Shown: positions 21,401 to 31,431, counted from the first letter of the stretch. The stretch is 32,589 bases of DNA from Priapulus caudatus (GCF_000485595.1 NW_014577632.1:146716-179304); one strand, 5' to 3'. Notes: generated from the letters alone by a model not told the origin. Translations and numbers: made by a program.

Positions 21401-24400
21401 CATCTCTTCCATTTCCTGCTGCTTTTTATCTGGCTTCTGCTCATTCTCCTTGTCATCTAAAGCAGGAAGACACGCTGCATCAACAGAGTATGTCTGCCTT
21501 CCTCATTCGCCACTGATATCACAAACGCAGCCTCCTCTCGCACTCCACGTCGAGTTTACACATCTCTCTGCATGCTGCACTCTCATTCTGACTGAGAACA
21601 CAGAAGACTCCTCACGTACTCCTTACCTTCATTACGTACTCACAACTCCTATTCATGCTCAACTAAACATACTCTTACAACAGTATGATATAGATTATCT
21701 TTTGACTTGTGTAAAAAAAATCATGATTAATCTATAAATTTAACCGGTTTACATCGATTTCGATAACCCATCTAGTCGTCTTTGTCAAGCTGAAGGAAGT
21801 TACTTAAGCACATTGCTATTACTAACAGGTTAAATAAATGGAATTACCATAAATAAATACCTGACAATTTCGGTATAAACACTAACGTTAGAACTCACTA
21901 ACCCCAACATCGTTTCTCCTTATCTCTCGTCCAGCCTTCCCCGTTTACCTCTCTCATCTCGCATACGTCTCCACGCCCTGCTGGAAAACTTACCCGTCTT
22001 TCCTACCGGCTTTCTTACGGGCTGACTCACTGACTGCGTGGCCGCGGGTGTAGACGTGCCGACCTGCCCCATTAGTCTCCTTCTGCCTCCTGGTGAAAGA
22101 GGAGGACCATTGCCTTCCGGAACTGCCAGCTTGGGTTTGTCCTGCTACAGTGACAACGACGCTCCGTTAGAGACTTCTTCACTCGCAAATGATTTCGTCG
22201 AAAATTGCAGTAAAATCAACATCAGTAAAAAAGCAACTTACATGCATGTGCAGGGAAACAAATAAAAAACCGCAAAGAATTAGTAGCATTTTGTTAACCA
22301 TGACCAATTATTCACTTATTATGAGCATTCTTACTCACTGATATGACGAAACTCAATCTCAGAAGCGTAATATGTTGTCGATGATGTTTATTTTACATGT
22401 GGTGGCAATGGCAGTGTGCCTGCACGTAAACACGCACACGGATGCGCGCATGCACGCACAGGTACACACACAAACACAAACACACATGCGCACACATGCA
22501 CGCACGCATGTATGCAGAGCAGGTACTTACAGCAGATTTGTCGAGCAGACTCGGTATTCGAGATTTCTCCGGAGTCTTGTTCTCTGTCTGCTTTTGCTCC
22601 TCCTGCTGCTTCCTCTCCCTGTCCTTCTTCCACTGCTCCATTTGTTGCTGTGCGAACAATAGAGACAGCATGATGACACAGCACAGCCAGATTATACGAC
22701 ATTATAGCACAGGCGTGACCTCAGTAACCACAACGATCTCTACTAAGGCATGACTTCAGTTACCATGATGACCTCTGTAAGGCAGTGATCTCAGCCACCA
22801 TGACCTGAGTCATGACAATGACCTCTATATGGACATGACATCAGTCATGATGAACATTGACCTCTACACAGCGGTGACCTCAGTCATGACAATGACCCCC
22901 CTACACGGCCGTGACCTCACATCGCACACACACACCTGCGCCTCAGCAATCTCTTCTCCTGTCACGCCCTGCGTCGAGCGTCTCGTCTGTCTCGCGAGAC
23001 GCGACCTCGCCTTGCGCTTCGTCTCAGATTCCTCGTCCGGAGTAGGCGGCACCACTGACCTACAGCACAGCCAAGCAAGGACAACAACACAGTCACATAG
23101 CTGTGTCAGCACACACACACACACAGACACACACATTGCTAATAATAATCAGTGCAAATGGGCATAGTGCAAACGGTGTTTTAGTATCAAACGCAGTATG
23201 TGAGTAGAGTTCTATACTAGCTACTAGGGGTGTAACGATACATTTTGTTTCGATTCGGTTCGGTTTTTGGTTTTTGCTCTTCGGTTCGGTTATTTTCAGT
23301 AGTAAAAATGCTGACAAGATGAGAAAATCTTCCCTCCATTTTGAATAACAAGAGCCGCAGAGCGTCTGGGCTCATCTGAGGTCTGTTGCTACGGTTATAA
23401 ACGTAACATTTACGTCGTGCGTAGTGACACCTTTGTTAGGCGCAGATATACAGATACGCAGTTGCGTACACATCATTTCAGCAACCTTCTGCATTCTGCA
23501 TACCTCCCAAATCCAATTGGTCGATACAAATCGCGTGCCTGAAACTCCTGTTTTATGTGACCCTAACCCTAAACCTAACCATATTAAAAAAAAATAATTT
23601 AATTGTAAAAATTATTTGTTGTTATGAAATTGTTGTAAATAAATCATGTAAACATTTTCCTTAATTGGAAAGAAATAGTTAAATGGATAAAGATAGAAAA
23701 ATACAGAAAACAGGTAAATAATAAAAAATCTGATGGAATTCGATCCAAGGACCTTTGAGCCGTAATCCTGTGCTGTAGCCGTTGGGCTATCGAGGCATAT
23801 TGGGTTTCCAGATTATGGATGTGCCATGAATATGAGAACACTGTGACATCATTGAGGCAGTTCAGGAATCCATGTTTAACCCTCCTCTTGAGGGTCAAAA
23901 GGTTATCAGACATTTACTCTTCGCACGTCAGTGGAAAGCACATTTCATGGTCCTTTCAATAAAGTGATAAAAATGGCAAGTCAGCGCTGAAACAAAAAAG
24001 TTTTCCACTCTGTCCGTTAGGCCACGTCCTCAGAAAATGTCTGATATCTGACTTTTCCCACACTGCCCTTTGACCTGTGACCTCCAATTTCGGCGCATGA
24101 TGCTATATACCGACTATCACGAGCCTAGGTCGAGCCATTTAGATTTGTGCCGCAATTCTGCATTTCCGACTATGTCAGATGAGCTAATAATAATACCTAT
24201 CATAATATTATATATCACGATATCAAACGCATTGGATATTTTCTTCAGCGGCACGAATGACCAAAATCTCACGCATTGTCACCCCGCACACGCTGAGAAT
24301 AGTGCGAGGGACGGGGCTTGGCGTAAGTGCTGACTGCTGAGCTGTTTGCTCGCCGTGTGCGCCCCCTAACTGAGAGTGGGTTGAATCTATTTCCCGGAAC

Positions 24401-27400
24401 CGAACCGAGAACCGAAACGGAAAAAAAGAAAAGAAAACCGAACCGAACGGGATGTACCGCGATAGAGTTTCAATCGCGGTTAATCGTTACACCCCTACTA
24501 GCTACCGCTATACTTACTATGTACTTTCGCTATATACATTTCACGCTGTTTTAGTATTACCAAGCACCGTTTAAAATGTACGCCGGTCAGATGTTAAAAT
24601 GTTGTTGCTATAAGTCTCTCACAATTAGGTTTAACATGCAGACCTACAGTCAAACCTGTGTTAGCCTGTCTATGAAGGATCCTTGTGGCATTTCCCTTGA
24701 ATGGCAGTAATACCGTGAAACCACCAATTGATACAGAATCGTCACCTGTCTCCAAAGGATTTTTGGAGTCTTGCTTAGAGTGACCTGCCTAATTACAGGT
24801 GAGTATATACAGGTTTGACTGTATTCTCACAGGTATAAATAAATAATGCTAACGAGGTGGTAATAGGGAGATATAACACCGAATCATACGCTCGTGGGCT
24901 GACGGGGAACTTGGGATATGGCCTTCGCAAAATGCCAGCCACTCAAGTCATGGTCGCACGGCGAGCCATCAGCTTCCAGCAATGCAACAAGCAGTCTAGT
25001 CATCCTTCACAGTGAGCGCGCTTTGTGCGAACGGATGCTGGTGTTTCAGCTCTGCGGCTTTTTTCTCAGAAGCCAGCCGACGTGGCTCAGACACATTTCA
25101 CGCGCAATTGCCCTGCGTTTGTACAGGTGTACGTGCATGAGCTTCTCAGCCTCACAGTCCAGATTCCACCACTCAACTACGGAAGATTGGTTTCACGTAT
25201 ATCTGGTCAGGGGCTCGATATGACCTGATATATACAGCTCATTTATGGAGGAAAAGCAGAGGTGTGCTAGCCATTGTCACTCCCACATTCAAATAACAGA
25301 GGTGCAACAATGACTTTGGGTCCCTGAAGATATCAATCAGGCATGCACACATGAGGGGGAATATATAAATTGGGGGGGGGGGAAATGCGTGCCAGCCAGT
25401 GGTCATGCACAGATAGATCAACTCATGCAATCAGCCACGCAGCACACAGAAAGTACACACGAAAGCCAAAAAACGTGCGCGTATAGCATGCAGCGTACAT
25501 GCATTGCGCACATATGCGCTACAGATAAAAGGGGGAGCGGCAGTGGCAGTGGCAGATGGCATCTCTTGAACGTGTGTCAGCAGCGGCTGCGAGGGAAGGG
25601 GTATCTGTCAATGTAGGTGGCGCTGCTGATGTACCTCCGGGTGTGTCGCCTCTCCGTTGCCGTCGTCATGGTAACCGCTGTCGACTCGGTGATCTCATTC
25701 AGTCGTTGCCTGAGATGCAGCAGGGTGGCGGACGGCGGCGGGCTGGTCGCCACGGCAACGGCCATTGACGGCGCCGCCGCCGTCGTCACGTTCGGCGTCA
25801 TAACGCTCGTCGTCGTGGAAATGCTCGTCGTCGTGGCAACGCTCGTCGTCGTGGCAATGCTTGCCGGCACGGTAATGCTGCCTCTGGCCATAACTTTCCG
25901 TGTTAGTACAGAGTAGGGCTGTGATAGTTTTCTATTTGCCAAACGTTGTGAGACTGGATAGCTATATCTACATGCAACAAGGGAGAAACACACGCACTGT
26001 AACAATCACGCACACCACAAGATATTTATATGCATGCAAGGTATTGAAAAAAGAGTTAGCCACACTAGTTTACAAGTATGCCCAAATCACAATGTGACTA
26101 CTTACGGGGAGAAAGATAGTGAGTGACATATACAAATATCTAATTAAAAATAAAAATATCGAATTCAACATTATAAATATGTGATTCAACATCAGGAACT
26201 TCTAAATCAACATCGAGCGTGGAATGTACAAAGGATCTGACTTCAAAAGCATTCGAATTTCATAATTTGGATGCGAAATGTACGAGCCGAATCCAAACAA
26301 CACAGAAAGCAGCCATGAATAGTAAGAAGATAAGCTCTCTGCATGAAGATCGAGAAAAAAAGAGTGCAGACAATGACTGGCACGTCGCTGCAAAAAGTTC
26401 CTTAGCCACCAAAAGATGGCGCTGCGCGCCGGCCAGTCGTGCAATGGCCGCTGCACACGTGAGCTCCTCGCAGGGGGTCGCCATGCCGCCGTACCTGTTC
26501 TCGGTTGTGGGAACCTGAGTGACGGGGGTCGTATCTGGCGCGGGGGCAGACACGGGTCGCGATAGTCGGCGATGTTTCTGCAACGACAAACACTCGCGTT
26601 TAAAAAAATTAAACACATCTACGAGCACAGAGAGCAGAGGGAATTGAATGAGGAAGGACAAGGGAGTGAATAAACAATAGCTACATTGGGCAGGGTTCTA
26701 GCCCCAGGTACTTCAGAAGACATGTCTGGCAATCGGGCTGCTATCATACCCGAATATTAATTGCAGTCATTTACGCATATCACGAGCAGCACTAATACAC
26801 AAGTAATCAGTTCTCTTTGGGTACAGTACTCTATCAGTTCAGAGACTTATACATCAAGCTGTGAAAACGCAGCATGATTGTGTTGGGAATGATAAAAAGT
26901 AAACACAGCTGGACATTAAAGTGGATAAACAAAAAGCCGTACTACATACACCTACTGTGAGCATACTTGCAGTATGCAAGTATCACGAAATGTTCTTATT
27001 GAGTCAGAAATGTGCTCCGAACTAGAGGATTTTGAAACAACGTCCGACAGAGTTTCCGTCATTTCGGCTTATAGATACACATAAATTATGTTGAGCGAAG
27101 GGGGTACGCTAACGCAAATAGTTCCTGGAAAGAAAACCGTGTATATTTGTTTGCTCATTGTGTAATGGGAGAGATGTGATGTGAGTAATGTGGATTCGAA
27201 AAACATTCAGTGTGATTTAAACAAATTTCAAAATTTTGTACTGAACAAACATATAATAATGAATTATAACTTGTTTTATCATAGAAAAGAACTGTTAGCG
27301 ATCGCTCGGCTGTGTCTCGGATGTGTAAACATCACTGTGGCGCTACTTTCATAAGACAAGTACTCTCGTTTAGATTTTGTAAAGGAATGTTATGTAAGTA

Positions 27401-28251
27401 GCAACACAAATGAGGTCTAGTGAATTTATGCAACATAGACGAGCTCACGGTAGGTATAACTATACATTTTGCTGCGAGAACATGCCATTTTAAGGCACGT
27501 CAATGAGGCAATAAAGGCATGTCAGAGGATTTACGTAATGTCGCGAGTTAGCTTCAGCTTTTAAGGCATGTCAAACCAGACATGCATTAAAGGCCTGGGG
27601 AGAACCATGCTTAGGGTAGAATTGAATGCATGAACATGTTTGATGAGAATTGGCAACCAGACAGCGTTCTGCACCATGTTTCGGGTTATGTTTATGGTGT
27701 TCTCAGGGTAGAACGGATGGTGGTCCAAGATACTATCAGGGTCTAATCCAAACCATTTTTCATACTGAATACCGGCACCCAAATTACAAAATTCATAAAA
27801 CGCCAAAATTAGCAGAGCTCTGAAAATTGTGAAAATTAAATGTAATATTAAAAATATATCTAGTGGTTCATTCTGTTACTTATCTGAGGTAAAAATAAAA
27901 CATATCCTTGGATATATTGAAAACAATTGTGTTATATAACAGGATGTTATTAATTTTAATGTTATAATACATCTACGGGCCTATACCTAAAAAACATTTT
28001 CGGTCCGCTGCGCTCGCCAACGGTCCCATAATTTTTTTTAGGCTTGCTAAGCTAGCCTTGGTTCCCCATATTAAGCAGCTATATTAGTCCCTGACTACGC
28101 CAAGTCAGGGGAGAATGGATGACCGTACAAGATACTGTATGCCATATCGAGTACACCATAGGTCACAGACCTCTTCCTGAGTCTCTTCTGGAAGTTCCTG
28201 AAATTTTGCTTTCCGACGCAGCGCTGGTTCCTCTGGCTTCACTTCCTTTCG
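15379..28251 (-). CDS. PPP1R12A: Myosin phosphatase targeting subunit (MYPT, PPP1R12 family), 3' half
   Basis: MYPT targets the PP1 catalytic subunit to myosin. Exons in transcript order: 28251-28171 (tentative), 26577-26495, 25883-25635, 23059-22936, 22647-22531, 22141-21994, 21456-21323, 20930-20868, 20598-20506, 19664-19560, 18968-18921, 17632-17582, then either 17033-16947 or 15465-15379. Every junction keeps phase, giving 460 codons in the window. Seen: SRLARQTRRSTQGVTGEEI (the Thr696/ROCK-site block of MYPT1), RQRRGTG (resembling the second ROCK site of MYPT2), DFKKLYEDTQSENRQLKDKL and ERRALEMKISELEEQVK (MYPT coiled coil), and the terminus ENAALIRVISKLSK. The N-terminal PP1-binding motif and ankyrin repeats are not in the window. 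The symbol marks the family; A/B/C paralogy cannot be assigned. Confidence 0.93.
16947..17033 (-). CDS. MYPT alternative terminal exon A (diverged leucine zipper)
   Basis: The acceptor is tgtctttcag. It encodes 28 residues, NFDNIKAENQKLRDENRALT then RVVARLSR, and TAA. Compared with exon B it has the same length and phase, 12 identical positions of 28, many K/R and D/E swaps, and leucines at positions 12, 19 and 26 in both. A donor-like TAG|gtaacg follows the stop (exon end 16936). The piece could therefore be an internal exon that carries the stop within 55 nt of a junction, or a true last exon. It fits a duplicated terminal exon. Expression is not shown. Confidence 0.88.
   Translation of the reverse strand, partial: NFDNIKAENQKLRDENRALTRVVARLSR
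17430..17590. other. CpG-rich intronic patch
   Basis: The stretch is dense in cg dinucleotides (gcgacgacgg, gcggcgagcgagcgaagagcgaggcgg), unlike the AT-rich introns around it. It directly follows the last common MYPT exon on the transcript. A second CpG-rich patch lies at about 16740-17130 over exon A. Either could be an unmethylated regulatory island or simply GC-rich intron. Confidence 0.35.
17582..17632 (-). CDS. MYPT exon, last common coiled-coil segment
   Basis: Seventeen codons between tattacag and gtttgc. It encodes ERRALEMKISELEEQVK, matching ERRALER-ISEMEEE(L/M)K of vertebrate MYPT. It ends in phase 0, which allows splicing to either terminal exon. Confidence 0.95.
18921..18968 (-). 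CDS. MYPT microexon of 48 nt
   Basis: Sixteen codons between ccggtgcag and gtaagt, phase 0 at both ends. It encodes LKNGSIGQLAAEANRK. Its Lys completes the K-ERRALE junction known from the family. As a phase-0 cassette, it could be skipped without breaking the frame. Confidence 0.85.
19560..19664 (-). CDS. MYPT exon, coiled coil
   Basis: Thirty-five codons between attctgacag and gtgagt. It encodes LYEDTQSENRQLKDKLKTRE and RDLEEIKKKLDQALA, aligning with LYE--L-EN-KLK--L----LE------L of vertebrate MYPT. Confidence 0.95.
19838..19905. repeat. AT-rich repeat (tatatgatcta)n
   Basis: About five units of atatatgatctat. It lies in the MYPT intron 19665-20505, which also holds a tactacttat repeat at about 20350-20455 and no gene. 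A C10 run is at about 19503-19512 in the neighbouring intron. Confidence 0.75.
20506..20598 (-). CDS. MYPT exon, Ser/Arg linker into coiled coil
   Basis: Thirty-one codons between atctgcag and gtgagt. It encodes NLSDRSRAQPASISERFMIT, then RKPCSQEDFKK. DFKK followed by LYE in the next exon is the conserved entry to the MYPT coiled coil. Confidence 0.92.
20868..20930 (-). CDS. MYPT exon, acidic
   Basis: Twenty-one codons between cgattgcag and gttagt. It encodes EDEEEEEEPTKVLNSKPEDS plus Lys. Acidic residues after the second phosphosite are a MYPT feature. The donor is weak (gttagt) but the phase fits on both sides. Confidence 0.85.
21323..21456 (-). CDS. MYPT exon with second ROCK-like site (RRGTG)
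   Basis: The exon is 134 nt from acceptor ctgctttag to donor GAC|gtacgt. It encodes a Glu/Arg-rich helix (EMEEMERRREANLRRKQKVR) followed by QRRGTGTIIAD. RRGTG preceded by basic residues matches the second ROCK site region of MYPT2 (RRRGTG) and corresponds to Thr853 of MYPT1. Confidence 0.9.
21994..22141 (-). CDS. MYPT exon, proline/glycine linker
   Basis: The exon is 148 nt from acceptor tgtagcag to donor ACGG|gtaagt. It encodes KLAVPEGNGPPLSPGGRRRL and a Thr/Ser/Gln linker ending RKPVGKT. The last base G combines with AT of the next exon to make Asp. Confidence 0.85.
22425..22515. repeat. Microsatellite-like CACG/CACA tract
   Basis: An imperfect mixture of cacgcacg and acacacaa units lies 16 bp downstream of the donor of the MYPT exon 22531-22647. 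Open frames in it are repeat artefacts. Confidence 0.8.
22531..22647 (-). CDS. MYPT exon, Gln/Lys/Glu-rich
   Basis: Thirty-nine codons, phase 0, between ttcgcacag and gtaagt. It encodes QQMEQWKKDRERKQQEEQKQ and TENKTPEKSRIPSLLDKSA: a charged helix-forming segment, then a short Ser/Pro region. Confidence 0.88.
22705..22920. repeat. Degenerate minisatellite of TGACCTC motifs
   Basis: About six units of roughly 30-40 bp share (g)tgacctcagtcatgacaatgacc. It fills the short intron between the exons at 22531-22647 and 22936-23059. Confidence 0.75.
22936..23059 (-). CDS. MYPT exon with inhibitory phosphorylation site (Thr696 block)
   Basis: The exon is 124 nt from acceptor gctgtag to donor gtgtgt. 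It encodes PPTPDEESETKRKARSRLAR, then QTRRSTQGVT and GEEIAEAQ. RRSTQGVT is essentially identical to the vertebrate site phosphorylated by ROCK, ZIPK and others, which inhibits the phosphatase. The Ser just before the Thr (PKA/PKG site in vertebrates) is also kept. The downstream LTDLQEAEK of vertebrates is replaced by GEEIAEAQ. Confidence 0.95.
23225..24497. mobile_element. Non-autonomous hAT-type DNA transposon
   Basis: The 1273-bp element has perfect 15-bp terminal inverted repeats TAGGGGTGTAACGAT. It is flanked by an exact 8-bp target duplication CTAGCTAC (23217-23224 and 24498-24505). Eight-bp duplications and a (C/T)AGGGGTGTAAC terminus are hallmarks of the hAT superfamily. CGGTTCGGTT motifs repeat near both ends in opposite orientation. 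The largest frame inside is under 100 codons and has no transposase features, so it must rely on another copy. It lies in a MYPT intron. Confidence 0.95.
23730..23796 (-). other. tRNA-like sequence inside the hAT element
   Basis: Read on the minus strand it starts GCCTCGATAGCCCAACGGCT (A-box-like TAGCCCAACGG) and contains GGATCGAATTCC (B-box-like). The spacing is near that of a tRNA. The acceptor and T stems do not pair well, so it is probably a degraded tRNA or the tRNA-derived head of a SINE captured by the transposon, not an active gene. Confidence 0.4.
24647..24821. mobile_element. MITE with CAGTCAAACCTG ends and TA target site
   Basis: The 175-bp element has perfect 12-bp inverted repeats (CAGTCAAACCTG/CAGGTTTGACTG), flanked by TA at 24645-24646 and 24822-24823. 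CAGTCAAACCT ends with TA duplications are typical of pogo/Tigger-like Tc1-mariner elements. It is non-coding. Confidence 0.85.
25635..25883 (-). CDS. MYPT exon, Thr/Ser-rich low-complexity linker
   Basis: The exon is 249 nt. The acceptor ggccag at 25884-25886 lies about 16-17 nt after a perfect TACTAAC branch-point motif, and is the one that keeps phase. The donor is CGGAG|gtacat. The product contains repeated ATTTSV/STTTSV units encoded by short DNA repeats (about 25780-25860), then TERRHTRR. Joined to the next exon it gives RRSVVPPTPDEES, the equivalent of the RRSYLTPVRDEE block of vertebrate MYPT. Thr/Ser-rich linkers are usual here. Confidence 0.8.
26495..26577 (-). CDS. MYPT exon, Ser/Pro/Thr linker
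   Basis: The exon is 83 nt from acceptor tcgttgcag to donor AG|gtacgg. It encodes KHRRLSRPVSAPAPDTTPVT followed by QVPTTEN. RRLS and RPVS are basophilic-kinase-like sites. Phase 2 at the end matches only the acceptor chosen for the next exon. Confidence 0.7.
26578..28170. other. MYPT intron without recognised features
   Basis: Mostly AT-rich. A few aaggcatgtca repeats occur at 27490-27590. An 81-codon minus frame at 27561-27806 has no recognisable motif. A missing small exon cannot be excluded. Confidence 0.4.
28171..28251 (-). CDS. MYPT candidate exon, Lys/Glu-rich
   Basis: The exon is 81 nt from a good acceptor (gactatttcag) to a weak donor (GAAGAG|gtctgt). Phase 0 agrees with the next exon. 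The product is charged (RKEVKPEEPALRRKAKFQEL, then PEETQEE). I do not see a specific MYPT motif, so the exon rests on splice sites, the open frame and position. Confidence 0.5.
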
Positions 28252-28599
28252 CTGAAATAGTCAGTGACACGAACGACATTAGTCCCTCCAAGGGGTACAC
28301 GGTGGTGACAGAAGTGGCATCGGTGGACAGAAAACATTGTCTATAGAGCTCACATGGTAATACAGGTATGTGTGGATAGATGACAATATTCTCTACGGGG
28401 ATCACATGATGACACGGGTACGGGTGACATTATTCTCTCCAAAGCTCATTAGATGACACAGGTCATGGATGGTTAAGATAACAGATATCATAGGTGTAGC
28501 AGGTCACCATAGATCATAGATGGGCAGTGATGGTATGCATGAAGAAAGAGACAAGCTGAGAAGCAGACAGTAAAACATACAGGTATGCACCTAAGCAGA

Positions 28600-28925
28600 C
28601 AGGAGGGCAGCAGCGATGCAGGCAGGCAGCCAGGAAACAGGGCATGGATGTACACAAACATACTGGCAAGTTGGCAGGCAGGCAGTCAGGTAGGCAGGCA
28701 GTCAAGAAACAGGGCAGGGGGTGTACGGGGCAAACAAACTCGGCAGGTTGGCAGGCTAGGCAGGCCGGCAGCCGCAGGAAACAGGGCATGGATGTACACA
28801 AAGGCAGTACTGGGCAGTTGGCACGGGGCAGAGCCAGCAGGCAGTCAAGAAAAGCGGCATGGGGTGTACACAAACAGACCTGGCACGTTGGCAGGCAGGC
28901 AGGCAGCAGGTAGGCTGACAGCACA
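28600..28925. repeat. Minisatellite rich in CAGG/GGCA
   Basis: About four units of 70-85 bp each contain aaacagggcatggatgtacacaaa and ggcaggcaggcagtcagg. Open frames on both strands come from the repeat. Confidence 0.85.
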
Positions 28926-28930
28926 GGGCA

Positions 28931-31100
28931 GTCGCTTAAAAGGAATACCTAGACTCGTGTGGGTCTAGGATTTAGCTGGCAGATACAACTGTACTTACAC
29001 GGTATAACAAATCTCGTCTATAGCCCACTCTACTTTGTTACCAGATACGCGGCTGAATTTAATGGTTATAATTAATTATACAGCAACGCTAGGGGGAGGC
29101 TGGGAACGAATTTGACACGGGCCATTGACTACCGCGCCGAGCCGTGGCTGGCCACCGTGAATAAGTTGCGCGATTTACCAATATATTTGGGCATGTTACA
29201 GACCGAGTGCCTAATCACAAAGGTGTAATTATATTTATAGCCTAAATCTATTTAACCGAACGAGGTGTTTCATGTTTAGGACACATTTATCCAAGTAATA
29301 GTAACTGAAACTATATGTCGTTATGAAGATATTACAATCCTTTTGCTTTTAAATTAATAAATAAGAAATCACCCTGTCTGTAAGCCCTGGCTGAAAAGTC
29401 GTTTTTGCGCGCAACTTTTCGAGATCGTGCGCTTTGGAGTGGCGCGACCCGGTCGTTGTAATCAAAACTGTAGGGTGCGTAGTTTTACAAACAGTGTAAA
29501 GATATTTCTAATGGTGAGTTAAACCAATAAAAACTTTTAAGTGTAGCGTGAATTTTAACGCTAAATTAAACTTAAAATAGAGCCTAGAAGCCCCTAGAGT
29601 AAAGAGGATCCTGTTAACAGGGAGGAGAGACAGCGAGGGCGAGCAATCCGGGCAGGTGCAGTGGCAGACAGGCCAGGAGAGGTAGCGGACGACACAGGAG
29701 AATGATACAAAGAACAAGTGAGGCCAGGCAGTGAAGCTGGAGGTATCATAGGCAGGCACTGAGTGTAAAGTTAATAGTTCCATGTTTTCAGCATACCCTG
29801 ATCAGTTAGTAAGGCAGCCAGGAGGATGGGAGTCATGCTAAAAACGGTATAATACAGGGCATCATGCCAGCCGTAAGAGGGGTTTCTTTTGTTGTTGTTT
29901 AAAAAAAACGTTTCATTTGCTCGGTAAGCTAGCAGCCTGGTAAAAGCCTCTTCTATATAGTGGTATTCCCTTCACCACTTTGGTTTTCTCTATGCGATAA
30001 ATCTGCTTATAGGTCGCTTCGGCGAACGTGGAATTCAGGATTTGATATTAATTTTTATTTAAAGGTATTTACTGATTGATTAATATTCATCCATAATAAA
30101 CAATATTGTGTAAATTCTTGGTTAGTGGTTATGCATAGTGTAACGCTTGCATTAATGGGTTGAGAAATGTGGTCTAAACTGGAAACTGAGATAGAGAGGA
30201 AGGGAATACCAGTGGTAGAAGCTGGGGCGGTGAAAACATGTGTGGTGGATTTTACGTTTGAGTTGCCTAGAATGTGTTGACTGATTTTTAATATGTATTC
30301 TTTTACAACTTATTGCCGCATGACTGAAACCTTATGTGTTGAAACTAGTAAACCAGTGTTGGTAAAGGCTAAAACACAAAATTTCCTGTGATATCTAACA
30401 ATATAGATGAGGCAACCCTGATTGTTTGTGTTTGTTTTGGTTTGGAAGCAATGGCTGTGAAAAAACTGACGGTTTCAACATAGAGGAACATATAAGGATA
30501 TTATATAGGATAAAGTTATATAATAAAGGTGAGTTAGTGGGCAGGCGGTGTGGTAATCCCTATCAGCAGCTAATGCTTATATATGTAAATAAGCAGCCTG
30601 GCAAGCAGTCTAGTAGCTACAAAGCATGTACCTTCGCACCGAGGGCTGTCATAGCCTGTAAGGCCGTTGCGCAAGAGAATGGCAGCTTTAACCGATAACG
30701 CGGTTAATACAGTGCCCAGCTAAAACTCACAGCACAACTGTCAACAAGCGTCAGGTAACAAGCAAGCAGCGCAACCAGCAATTACTATTCAATATATACT
30801 TCCAGTGTCACAGAGAGCACTTCGTTGTAGAGAATATTGCCTCTGAGACACTGACAGAAGCATATGTAGATTTGTCACGATTAAAACATCTCTGTGCTGT
30901 GGCATTAAGTAATGTTACATATGTGGACCATAGCACAAACAAACTGTGGTCCCCTCACTATTTAGAATGTTACTAGCAGAGTGAAAGCAATTGTGTGAGT
31001 AGCTGCGTCGGCAGGATGCAGCAACACTGGTCAGCACAAACCTCCACCAACACATGCAATGTGGCCTCTCGATGTTCTCCTTCTTGAGCTGTACATCGTT
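28931..31100. other. Region without supported genes, upstream in the MYPT intron
   Basis: No exon with matching splice sites and family motif was found. The 90-codon frame at 30426-30698 is unrecognised. The 5' MYPT exons should lie further right than this window. Confidence 0.4.
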
Positions 31101-31107
31101 GTGTGAA

Positions 31108-31110
<3 letters not shown>

Positions 31111-31173
<63 letters not shown>

Positions 31174-31399
31174 CTTAGAGACACCTCCTTCACCCCTCAC
31201 TCATACACACTCATGTGCATGCACACACGCACTCCCCAACTAACCCCTACACACACACGCACGCCCGCACGTGCACGCACACGCACAGATACACACACGT
31301 AGAGAAACCTCCTTCATCCCTCTCTCATACACACTCATGTGTACGCACATACTCACACACACGCACGCACACGCACGCACGCACGCGCACGCGCACGCA

Positions 31400-31431
<32 letters not shown>

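Noticed and set aside
26202-26661. Several overlapping frames of 63-138 codons around the MYPT exon 26495-26577
   Set aside because: Only the frame containing KHRRLSRPVS fits splice sites and phases; the others are shadows of it or of the adjacent intron.
27561-27806. 81-codon minus-strand frame in the MYPT intron
   Set aside because: No recognisable family, no flanking splice logic with MYPT phases; left as unannotated intron.
28585-28968. Long frames on both strands rich in Gly/Arg/Gln or Cys/Leu/Pro
   Set aside because: They arise from the CAGG-rich minisatellite.
31040-31083. Possible MYPT exon on the minus strand (LKKENIERPHC) after gatgtacag
   Set aside because: The upstream sequence is a TGCG microsatellite without a polypyrimidine tract, the donor is poor and the peptide does not match MYPT.
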